Source: Planctomycetota bacterium (GTDB lineage: Bacteria > Planctomycetota > UBA1135 > GCA-002686595). Taken from it: DNA of 32,065 nt. The stretch is taken from positions 1 to 32,065 of the forward strand of contig JASLMK010000084.1 in the NCBI GenBank assembly GCA_030746555.1. The letters run 5' to 3'. The notes below the pieces were generated by a model that was not told the origin of the DNA, made no database searches, and worked only from the letters and a program-made list of their open reading frames with translations. The position numbers and the translations under genes are program-made. Positions 1-5,997 of the stretch are shown piece by piece. Within the stretch, counting starts at the first letter, position 1. Each line of letters begins with the position of its first letter.

Positions 1-151
1 GGTGGTGCTTTGCGGGTTCTGGCGACGCAGGCGACCCTGAACGGGTCGTCGAGGAAGCCAGGTTCTCGAAAAGCGCCGCCAGGGGCCGAGAGGCCGTCGA
101 AGACGGCCGGTTGCGAAGTCTGGTGTGCGTGTTCATGAATCACCCGGGCTA
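1..151. mobile_element. MITE-like repeat, copy 1 (left part cut by window edge)
   Basis: This is the right-hand part of a short repeat seen complete at 9480-9680 and again, cut on the other side, at 31898-32065. Bases 1-117 are identical to 31949-32065. The right terminus matches the inverted repeat of the other copies and ends in TA at 150-151, 15 bases before the ruvX start codon. It has no transposase gene and differs from the complete copy by a 1-bp indel, so it is read as a non-autonomous element. Any promoter for ruvX must lie in or very near it. Confidence 0.8.
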
Positions 152-166
152 GGCGCGCCTCCCGCC

Positions 167-607
167 ATGAAGACCTCCGCCCTCGCCATCGACCACGGAG
201 CGCGCCGCACGGGGTTCGCCGCCACGGACGCCCTGCGCATCGCCACTCGCCCTCTGGAGGTTTTCGAGGGCGCGGGGGACGGAACCGAGCTCGTGGAGCG
301 CGTCGCCGAGCTCACCGCTGAGCGCGAAGTCAAGACCCTGGTCGTCGGCCTGCCGGTGAACATGGACGGCAGCGAGGGGCCGCGGGCGAGGGAGGTGCGC
401 GCCTTCGTGGAGCGGTTGCGAGCGCGCCTGCCCGAGGTCGCGATCGACCTGCAGGACGAGCGCCTCTCGACGAAGGTCGCCGAAGAACTCCAGCGCGACG
501 CGGGGGTCCCCGCCTCCAGGCGGCGCGCGGTGCGCGACAGCTGGAGCGCCCTGGTGATCCTGCGCGACTGGATCGACGGCGGCGAGGAGGGCTCGGGCCG
601 GGAGTGA
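167..607 (+). CDS. ruvX: RuvX/YqgF-family Holliday junction resolvase-like nuclease
   Basis: The product is a 146-residue protein of the YqgF/RuvX family, with an RNase H-like fold. Family members have been implicated in 16S rRNA 5' end maturation and Holliday junction processing. The N-terminal strand has the metal-binding Asp (AIDHGARRTG, D9). The family motif GLPVNMDGSEGPRA lies at about 61-74, DERLST at 97-102, and a late Asp (D124) precedes the last helix. Length is normal. The frame is open further upstream, but that part lies in the repeat, so ATG 167 is chosen because the conserved core begins right after it. No good Shine-Dalgarno is visible. The gene converges with the hydrolase at 637. 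Confidence 0.9.
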   Translation: MKTSALAIDHGARRTGFAATDALRIATRPLEVFEGAGDGTELVERVAELTAEREVKTLVVGLPVNMDGSEGPRAREVRAFVERLRARLPEVAIDLQDERLSTKVAEELQRDAGVPASRRRAVRDSWSALVILRDWIDGGEEGSGRE

Positions 608-611
608 GGCT

Positions 612-627
612 CGCGGAGAGCTCCGCG
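612..627. terminator. Possible bidirectional terminator hairpin
   Basis: A perfect inverted repeat (CGCGGAG / CTCCGCG, 2-nt gap) lies between the convergent ruvX and hydrolase genes. There is no T-tract, so intrinsic termination is uncertain. Confidence 0.3.
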
Positions 628-636
628 GTCCGCAAC

Positions 637-1527
637 TCAACCCGCTTCGCCGACCCTCTCGCCGAGCCAGTCCACCACGCCCGTGATGACCTCGGCGCGC
701 CCAGTCTCGTGGAGCAGATCGTGGCGCATTCCATCGAACAGGCGGACCTCGACACCCTCCCCGGAGAGGGCGCGCACGCTCTCGGGATCCCCGAGGCGGT
801 CCTGGGCGCCCTGCAAGACGAGCACGGAGGCACCGAGCCGGTCGAGCCGCTCGGCCGCCCCGGCGCCGGCCCGCTCGGCCTGCTCGATGGCTTGCAGGGT
901 GATCGTGTCGTGGGCGAGCTCGTCCTCCTCCCAGGCCCGCGCCTGCTCGGCGTCGGAGGTCAGAAGCTCGCCGTCGAAGAGGGTCCGCCCCGGTGAGGTC
1001 GGTCCCACCTTCTTGAACAGGCGCTTGAGCCCGCCGGGCGCGGTGGGAGGCTCGAACCGAGGCGCCAGGAGGGGCGCGAGCAGGACGAGGGCGCGCACGT
1101 CGGGGTCAGCGGACGCGGCGGCGAGGGCGTGGAGGGCCCCCAGGCCGTCCCCGATCAGGACCCGCGGCACGTCGGGCGCCATGTAGGCGAGATGGGCCTG
1201 CACCTCCCCGAGGTCCCGGACGACCTCGTTCTCGCCGGCGCAGTGGCCGCGCGCGCCCTCGCTGCGGCCGTGCCCTCGCAGGTCGGGGAGGGAGACGGCC
1301 CAGCCGCGCGCCGCGAGAGACCGCGCCAGCTCGACGTAGCGCCCGCCGTGACCTCCGGCATCGTGCACGATCGTGGCGGCGCCGCTGGGCTCGCCGCGGG
1401 CGGCCAGCTCCTGGACGAAGAGCAGGAACATCCCGCCGGGTGCGTGGCTCAGCCCCGAGGCGACCTCGCCGCTCGCGTCCGACTCGCGCAGCTCCAGGTT
1501 CACGGGGAACAACTGCTCGTCGCTCAT
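637..1527 (-). CDS. Alpha/beta hydrolase (monoacylglycerol lipase-like) lacking the nucleophile
   Basis: The 296-residue protein has the layout of the monoglyceride-lipase/Hydrolase_4 type of alpha/beta hydrolase: an oxyanion region HDAGGHGGRY (55-64), PDLRGHGRSEG (81-91), a nucleophile elbow, and a late acid (D243, QGAQDRLGD) and histidine (H269, GMRHD). The elbow reads GDGLG at 126-130 where GxSxG is expected, so glycine (G128, codon GGC) replaces the catalytic serine. Classical hydrolysis looks impossible; it may be a binding or regulatory relative. ATG 1527 is chosen over the longer open frame because the fold starts there and GGGAG lies just upstream. It follows the VWA gene by 25 bp, so the two are probably co-transcribed. 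Confidence 0.8.
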   Translation of the reverse strand: MSDEQLFPVNLELRESDASGEVASGLSHAPGGMFLLFVQELAARGEPSGAATIVHDAGGHGGRYVELARSLAARGWAVSLPDLRGHGRSEGARGHCAGENEVVRDLGEVQAHLAYMAPDVPRVLIGDGLGALHALAAASADPDVRALVLLAPLLAPRFEPPTAPGGLKRLFKKVGPTSPGRTLFDGELLTSDAEQARAWEEDELAHDTITLQAIEQAERAGAGAAERLDRLGASVLVLQGAQDRLGDPESVRALSGEGVEVRLFDGMRHDLLHETGRAEVITGVVDWLGERVGEAG

Positions 1528-1552
1528 GAGCTCTCCCGTCGCTCGCCCGCCA

Positions 1553-3556
1553 TCAGCGCGAGGTGTACGAACCACCGTTCTGCTCGGCCAGGGAACGCAG
1601 GAGGTAGGCGTCCTGCGCTCCTGAGAGCCCGATGGTGTGGATGACGATGCCCGCCGTGGCGTTGCGCTCGCGCACGAAAGCGAGCGTCTCGTCCGCGTCG
1701 GTCGAGAGACCCACGGTGGCGCGGCCGTCGGAGAGGAAGAAGATCGTGTCGATGCGCGGTTCGCTCCACTCGTCCCCGCCCTTGGCACCCGCCTGCTCGA
1801 GGGCGACCTTGAGAGCCCCGTAGATGTTCGTCGCGCCGACCGCCTCGAGGGACTCGCAGAAGCGCATCGCCTCCGAGCGCGTATCGGGGTCCATCACGAC
1901 GAGGTCGTCGTTCCAGGTCCAGACGTCTGAGGCGTAGAAGATCATGTTGAAGTGCGAGCCGTCCTCGACGCCGCCCAGAGACTTCACGATGGCACGCTTG
2001 GCCGCGGTCAAGCGCGAGATCTCGCCCTTGCGCGGCCGGTCGTAGGGCTTGCCGGGATCGTCGGTGGGGTTCTTGCGCGGGACCATCGAGAACTCCATCG
2101 AGCCCGAGAGGTCGAGGACGAACAGCACGCGGCGGCTGTCCGATTGGATGCCGAAGAAGGTCATGCCGACCGACTCGCGTGCCTCCTCACTGGCACGCGC
2201 CTCCAGCTCCTCCACGGGCGGCACGGCGAACTCCTCGCCGTGCTCGGCGAACCACCGCCGCCACAGCTCGACATTGGTTCCGAAGTCCTCGCCGGTGAGG
2301 GAGCACAGGGCGCTGTGGACGTCCGTCCGCACCCGGCCGACCTCGGCCTCCAGGCGCTCGACGAGCACGGCCACCGCATCCCGCGAGCGCAGCCGCGCCA
2401 GGGCCGCCACGGCCCGGGCACGGACGTGCCAGCTCTCGTCGGTCAGCAAGCTTCCGCCGAGCAGCAGCCCCGCCAGCTCCCCGTCGCCGCCGGCCGCGAG
2501 CGCGTCGATCATCGATGCGCGGGCGCTGGCCTCATCCTCTTCGGAGAGCATCCCGCGCAGGCGGGCGCGGATCCCCTCGTCGGCCGTCCCCCCGAGCATG
2601 GCGAGGATCCGCTGGCGTGCCCCGTCCCTGCCCTTCTTCTGGGCGCGCAGGAGCGCTGTGACGGATCGCTCCTGGACCTTGCCCTCCTCCCGGGCCAGCC
2701 CGCGCGCGCCGGCCGCGACCGCCGCGTCGGCCATGAAGCTGAGGTGGGTCACACGCCGCTGCATGTTCGCCGCTTCCTTCTTGGCGCGGTTGTACTGCTC
2801 CATCAAGGCGGCGCTGGTCCTACCGTCGAGCTGCTCCTGCTCGCGCTGGAGGCGCTGCTCGAACTTGCGCACGTCGACCATCAGGCGCGGAAGCTTGCGC
2901 TTGAGCTTGCCGCTCTCGCCGCAGAGCTCGACGATGAGCTTCTGCAGGCTGACGGCCGTCCCGTCCGAGCCGCCCCAGGCCAGCATCTCCAGGGCGGCGA
3001 GGCGCTCGGTCAACTCCGCGGCCTCGTCCTCGAGGGTGTCCCAGAGAGCTCCCTCGATCTTCTTGCGCTTCCCCGAAGCGAGGGCGCCGAAGAACCGCCC
3101 GGTACCCTCCCCCAGCAGGTCGAACCAGGGATCGAGGTCGGCGACGATCTCCCGCTGCTCGGCGAGCTCCTCGGTGAGCTCCGCGAGGCGCTCGCGCTGG
3201 GGCTCGAGGTGCTCCTCCAGGGTTGCGTCACGCTTGGCGTTGAGCTCCATGCGCGCGATCAGCTCCCGCTGGCGGTCGAGGGCGTAGCTGGCCCGGAAGG
3301 CCGCGTCGCGTGCGCCGCGCAGCTTGACGGACACGCGCGCGAATTCCGCCTCGAGGACTTCGGCCTGGCCGGGAACGGCGAGGGCGACGAGGGCGTCGAG
3401 GACCTCCCGGCGCTGCTCGAGGTCGCCGGTGAGCACGGTGCGCGAGAAGCGCGCCGCGACCTCGGCGTCGTCGGGAGCGGCGTGGCGGGGCTCGGCGCCT
3501 CCGGCGGCGGCGAGCGCCGCCAGGGCGGCCGCTGTGGAGAGGAGGATTCGGTGCAT
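1553..3556 (-). CDS. Exported VWA-domain protein with coiled coil and HEAT repeats
   Basis: The 667-residue protein starts with a signal peptide (about 1-21, hydrophobic Ala/Leu core). A charged coiled-coil-rich region follows, then HEAT-like repeats with W(R)RWF near their end, and a C-terminal von Willebrand A domain of about 190 residues. The VWA metal site is complete: DLSGS, then a Thr in GATNIYGAL, then FFLSDGR. Such VWA/HEAT fusions are frequent in Planctomycetota; their ligands are unknown. The signal peptide implies an extracytoplasmic, metal-dependent protein-binding role. ATG 3556 is chosen because the signal peptide begins there, although the frame is open upstream. A TAGAAT box lies 27 bp upstream. 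The next gene follows by 25 bp. Confidence 0.85.
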   Translation of the reverse strand: MHRILLSTAAALAALAAAGGAEPRHAAPDDAEVAARFSRTVLTGDLEQRREVLDALVALAVPGQAEVLEAEFARVSVKLRGARDAAFRASYALDRQRELIARMELNAKRDATLEEHLEPQRERLAELTEELAEQREIVADLDPWFDLLGEGTGRFFGALASGKRKKIEGALWDTLEDEAAELTERLAALEMLAWGGSDGTAVSLQKLIVELCGESGKLKRKLPRLMVDVRKFEQRLQREQEQLDGRTSAALMEQYNRAKKEAANMQRRVTHLSFMADAAVAAGARGLAREEGKVQERSVTALLRAQKKGRDGARQRILAMLGGTADEGIRARLRGMLSEEDEASARASMIDALAAGGDGELAGLLLGGSLLTDESWHVRARAVAALARLRSRDAVAVLVERLEAEVGRVRTDVHSALCSLTGEDFGTNVELWRRWFAEHGEEFAVPPVEELEARASEEARESVGMTFFGIQSDSRRVLFVLDLSGSMEFSMVPRKNPTDDPGKPYDRPRKGEISRLTAAKRAIVKSLGGVEDGSHFNMIFYASDVWTWNDDLVVMDPDTRSEAMRFCESLEAVGATNIYGALKVALEQAGAKGGDEWSEPRIDTIFFLSDGRATVGLSTDADETLAFVRERNATAGIVIHTIGLSGAQDAYLLRSLAEQNGGSYTSR

Positions 3557-3582
3557 GGCTTCCGCAGTCGGCGGGGGCGGTG

Positions 3583-3588
3583 ATTCTA
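3583..3588 (-). promoter_or_regulatory. Candidate -10 box for the VWA gene
   Basis: TAGAAT in the context GCTAGAAT lies 27 bp upstream of the VWA start codon. Related GCTAGRAT boxes lie before other genes in this window. No convincing -35 box is visible. Confidence 0.35.
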
Positions 3589-3674
3589 GCCTCCGCGAGG
3601 CGCCTTCTGGGATGTCGCAAGTACCGACGGCGGCCACCGTTGAGGTGGAGGCTGGCGGCGGGGCCGCGGCGGGG

Positions 3675-3680
3675 TAGGAT
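3675..3680 (+). promoter_or_regulatory. Candidate -10 box for rnpB
   Basis: TAGGAT ends 6 bases before the predicted 5' end of RNase P RNA (3687), the distance expected between a -10 box and a transcription start. A -35 sequence is weak (CTGGCG at 3652-3657, 17-bp spacer). Confidence 0.4.
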
Positions 3681-3686
3681 CTGCGC

Positions 3687-4073
3687 GGCGCGAGAGGACC
3701 GGACGGTCGCTCCGCGGGCCTCGCCCGCGGGGAGGAAAGTCCGGGCTCCACGGGTCAGGGTGGTTGCTAACGGCAACCGGCCGCGAGGCCAGGGAAAGTG
3801 CCACAGAAAACAGACCGCCACGGTCGGCCCCCGGGCAGGCCGCGGTAAGGGTGAAAAGGTGCGGTAAGAGCGCACCGCGGTCCTGGTGACAGGGCCGGCA
3901 CGGCAAACCCCACCTGGAGAAAGACCAAATAGGGAGGGCCCAGCGTCGCCGACCCGCGGCCATGGCCCTCCGGGTAGGTCGTTCGAGGCCGGGCGCGAGT
4001 CCGGCCCCAGAGAAATGACCGTCGCCCTCCTCGGAGGGAGACAGGATCCGGCTTACAGGTCCTCTCGCGCCAC
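3687..4073 (+). ncRNA. rnpB: RNase P RNA, bacterial type A
   Basis: This is the catalytic RNA that trims tRNA 5' leaders. The 5' end GCGAGAGGACC pairs with GGTCCTCTCGC at the 3' end, forming helix P1 and fixing the limits. Conserved blocks appear in order: GAGGAAAGTCCGGGCT near 3731, ACAGAAAACAGACCGCC near 3802, GGTGAAAAGGTGCGGTAAGA near 3849, AGAAAGACCAAATAGG near 3919, AGAGAAATGACCGTC near 4011 and ACAGGATCCGGCTTACAG near 4041. The first and last blocks form the P4 core. About 387 nt is typical of type A. Ends are accurate to a few bases. It is transcribed divergently from the VWA gene. Confidence 0.95.
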
Positions 4074-4355
4074 ACCACCCGCCCTCTCCCGACTTGCGCC
4101 CCCTCGCACCGCCCCTAAGATCGGCTCGACCCACGGAGATCCGGTCCTCTCCCACTCCTGAGTCAGGAGGCGGGTAGATGGTCGAGAACCCCCTGGAAAC
4201 CGGAGAAATCTGATAGCCTCGCTTGGCCGCCGGCCTAGTCGCCTCGGATCCCCGGACCGCCCACCGCCACCGAGCCCCGCCGTCTCGACTTCACCGCTCG
4301 ACCTCACCGCTGCGCCCGATCCGGGCACCCCGTCCAAGGATCGTCCGTCCAGAGC
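4074..4355. other. Intergenic region between rnpB and the NUDIX gene
   Basis: No gene is supported here. A short perfect palindrome (CTCCTGAGTCAGGAG, 4155-4169) lies downstream of rnpB but lacks a T-tract. TGATAG around 4212 is a possible weak -10 box for the NUDIX gene. Confidence 0.5.
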
Positions 4356-4988
4356 ATGGAATTCGTCTTCGTCGTCCCCAGGGAGCTGCTGTTCCCCGAG
4401 TGCTACCCGCAGGGCTTCACGCCCTTCGGAGCGGGGATGGTGTACGCCGAGTTCGCGGCGCGCGCCTTCGAGCACGGCTTCTTCATCGAGCGCCGCCACG
4501 CCGAGCGCGAGCCGCGCCTCAAGCAGGTGATTCCCTACTCCCTGGTAGCCAGAGGGAACGAGGTGCTGCTCATGCGCCGCCTGGGGACCGGCGGCGAGGA
4601 GCGTTTGCACGACAAGCTCTCGATCGGGGTCGGCGGGCACATCAACCCGGTCGACGCCTCCCAAGGCCTCGAGCGGGTCCTGCACGCCGCCACGCGGCGG
4701 GAAGTCGAGGAGGAGTTGCACCTGGAGGGCCCCTGGGAAGCCCGACCGCTGGGCATTCTCAACGATGACGCCAACGCCGTGGGGGCCGTCCACGTAGGTC
4801 TCGTACAGCTGGTCGGGGTACAGGGCAACGTCGACATCCGCGAGACGGACCAGCTCGAGGGCAGGCTGGTGGATGTCGACGAGCTCGAACGGCGCTCGGC
4901 CGAGGGCGCGAACTTCGAGACCTGGTCGAGCATGCTCGTCGACCGCGTCGGCGGGTGGCTCGCGCCGGAGACCGCCTCCGTCCACTGA
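4356..4988 (+). CDS. NUDIX-like hydrolase/phosphoesterase
   Basis: The 210-residue protein carries a Nudix-type signature: IGVGGHINPVD at about 88-98, then RREVEEEL about 20 residues later. The REVEEEL half is canonical, holding the metal-binding glutamates. The spacing from GG is longer than the usual GX5E, as in a subgroup often annotated as a predicted phosphoesterase of the MutT family. Such enzymes hydrolyse nucleoside diphosphates linked to another moiety; the substrate here cannot be told. The N-terminal 55 residues are typical of this subgroup and support ATG 4356. The Shine-Dalgarno is weak. The next gene follows by 49 bp on the same strand. Confidence 0.75.
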   Translation: MEFVFVVPRELLFPECYPQGFTPFGAGMVYAEFAARAFEHGFFIERRHAEREPRLKQVIPYSLVARGNEVLLMRRLGTGGEERLHDKLSIGVGGHINPVDASQGLERVLHAATRREVEEELHLEGPWEARPLGILNDDANAVGAVHVGLVQLVGVQGNVDIRETDQLEGRLVDVDELERRSAEGANFETWSSMLVDRVGGWLAPETASVH

Positions 4989-5037
4989 TCCAGAACAGAA
5001 CCGCATCACCAGACAAGAAGGAAACGGGGAACCAGCC

Positions 5038-5280
5038 GTGACGACTTCCGCCAAGAAAGGCCGAGAGCTCCTGCCGGAGAAGATCTACGACGTGCTCCTG
5101 AACCTCAGGACCGCCGCGAAGGTCACGCTGCACTTCAAGGACGGCCGCGTGATCGCGGGAGCGTTGATCTTCAACCCCTTCAAGGGGACCGGGCGCCTGA
5201 TCAACATCGATCAGGAGCAGAGCGTCGACTTCAACGTCGACGACATCCGCGACATCAAGGTAGCCGCACCGGAGAACTGA
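5038..5280 (+). CDS. Small unknown protein with a KDGR beta-barrel-like motif
   Basis: The 80-residue product is mostly beta-strand in character. The core KVTLHFKDGRVIAGALIF is followed by GRLINIDQEQSVDF and a VDDIRDIKV ending. A strand, a KDGR turn, a strand with conserved Gly and a final I-DI-I strand recall Sm/LSm-like or DUF6982-like small barrels. This is only a pattern resemblance and no function is assigned. GTG 5038 is chosen because the frame upstream overlaps the NUDIX gene out of frame and a purine-rich AAGGAAACGGGGA lies just before it. It is probably co-transcribed with the NUDIX gene and is followed by a strong hairpin. Confidence 0.7.
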   Translation: MTTSAKKGRELLPEKIYDVLLNLRTAAKVTLHFKDGRVIAGALIFNPFKGTGRLINIDQEQSVDFNVDDIRDIKVAAPEN

Positions 5281-5316
5281 GGCTTCGCGGCGCGACCGCC
5301 CACGGGGCCGACGAAC

Positions 5317-5351
5317 GGCGCCCTGTCCTCCTGGCCGGCGGACGGGGCGCC
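5317..5351. terminator. Strong hairpin between convergent genes
   Basis: A 12-bp stem (GGCGCCCTGTCC with GGACGGGGCGCC, one T:G wobble) has an 11-nt loop. It lies between the small protein gene ending at 5280 and the selenoprotein gene ending at 5380. No long T-tract follows; it is probably a bidirectional terminator. Confidence 0.5.
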
Positions 5352-5379
5352 TTGCGTTGGATCCCGACCTCCTGGAGAT

Positions 5380-5955
5380 TCAGCGGCGCGGGTCGGCAGG
5401 CATCTCCTCTTCGAGATCCACGCCCACGGCGTCCGCCACGCGGTTGATGTAGTTGAAGTAGGAGACGACCTGGATCGCGTCGTGGATCTGAAGGTCGTCG
5501 AAGCCCGCCGTGCGCAGGGAGGCGACGTCGACCTCGCCCATCTCGGAGGGGTGGTGCGTCAGCCGCTCGGCGAAGGCGCACAGCGCGCGATCCTCCGGCG
5601 AGAGGTCCGCCTCGCGCCAGTCGGCTCGCACTGCGGCCAGCAAGGCCGCCACCTCCTCGTCTGCCTCTTCGGCGATCTCGTCACGGAGATCCCACGAGTG
5701 CGCGTGCGCTCAGTAGTGGCAGTCGTTGGAGCTGCTGACGACGACGGCCAACAGCTCGCGCTGGATGCGGCTCAGGCCTTCGTCGGCGAACATGATGCGG
5801 CGGTACAGCGCGAGGGAGGAGTTCATGATCGAGGGCGAGATGCTCATCGCACGGACGATCTGGAACACGCGTCCGGCGCGCACGACGGCCCCCTCGTACA
5901 GGCGCTTGAGGCGCCCTTCTGCTCGCTCGGGCGCGATGGTCTCGATCCAGGTCAT
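5380..5955 (-). CDS. AhpD-like peroxidase-related selenoprotein (in-frame UGA = Sec82)
   Basis: Read through TGA 5710-5712, the product is a 191-residue member of the AhpD/carboxymuconolactone-decarboxylase fold, in the group annotated as uncharacterized peroxidase-related enzyme. It starts MTWIETIAPERAEGRLKRLY, as that group does. The redox site, normally N-x-C-x-Y-C-x-x-A-H, reads NDCHYUAHAHS: C79 is kept and Sec82 replaces the second cysteine, with H84 and H86 next to it. The C-terminal half (LSPEDRALCAFAERLT, then FNYINRVADAVGVD) is intact in the same frame. A hairpin with a CGUGAC loop follows the UGA at 5674-5691. A likely role is thiol/selenol peroxide reduction. It lies 42 bp after the M1 gene, with TATCCT at 5967-5972. 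Confidence 0.85.
5674..5691 (-). promoter_or_regulatory. Predicted bacterial SECIS of the AhpD-like gene
   Basis: In the mRNA a perfect 6-bp stem (GAUCUC/GAGAUC) starts 19 nt after the UGA and holds a CGUGAC loop with G at its second position. Known bacterial SECIS elements need an apical loop about 16-37 nt after UGA with a G in its first two positions; this fits. Confidence 0.7.
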
Positions 5956-5997
5956 GGTGGGACCAGAGGATAGCGTCTGTCCTGCGGCGTGCGCGTC

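Noticed and set aside
1952..3583. Long plus-strand open frame opposite the VWA gene, and similar long antisense frames opposite the symporter, DegT, M28, sulfatase-like and mtnP genes
   Set aside because: High GC produces long antisense frames; these have repetitive low-complexity composition and no motifs, whereas the opposite strand has clear families.
4155..4169. Perfect palindrome as the rnpB terminator
   Set aside because: It is short, more than 80 bases past rnpB and has no T-tract. A regulator site is equally unsupported.
5380..5955. Treating the AhpD-like frame as two genes or a pseudogene because of the internal TGA
   Set aside because: The frame is unchanged across the TGA, the codon falls exactly on the redox Cys column, flanking motifs are intact and a SECIS-like hairpin follows. 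The same pattern occurs in two other genes.
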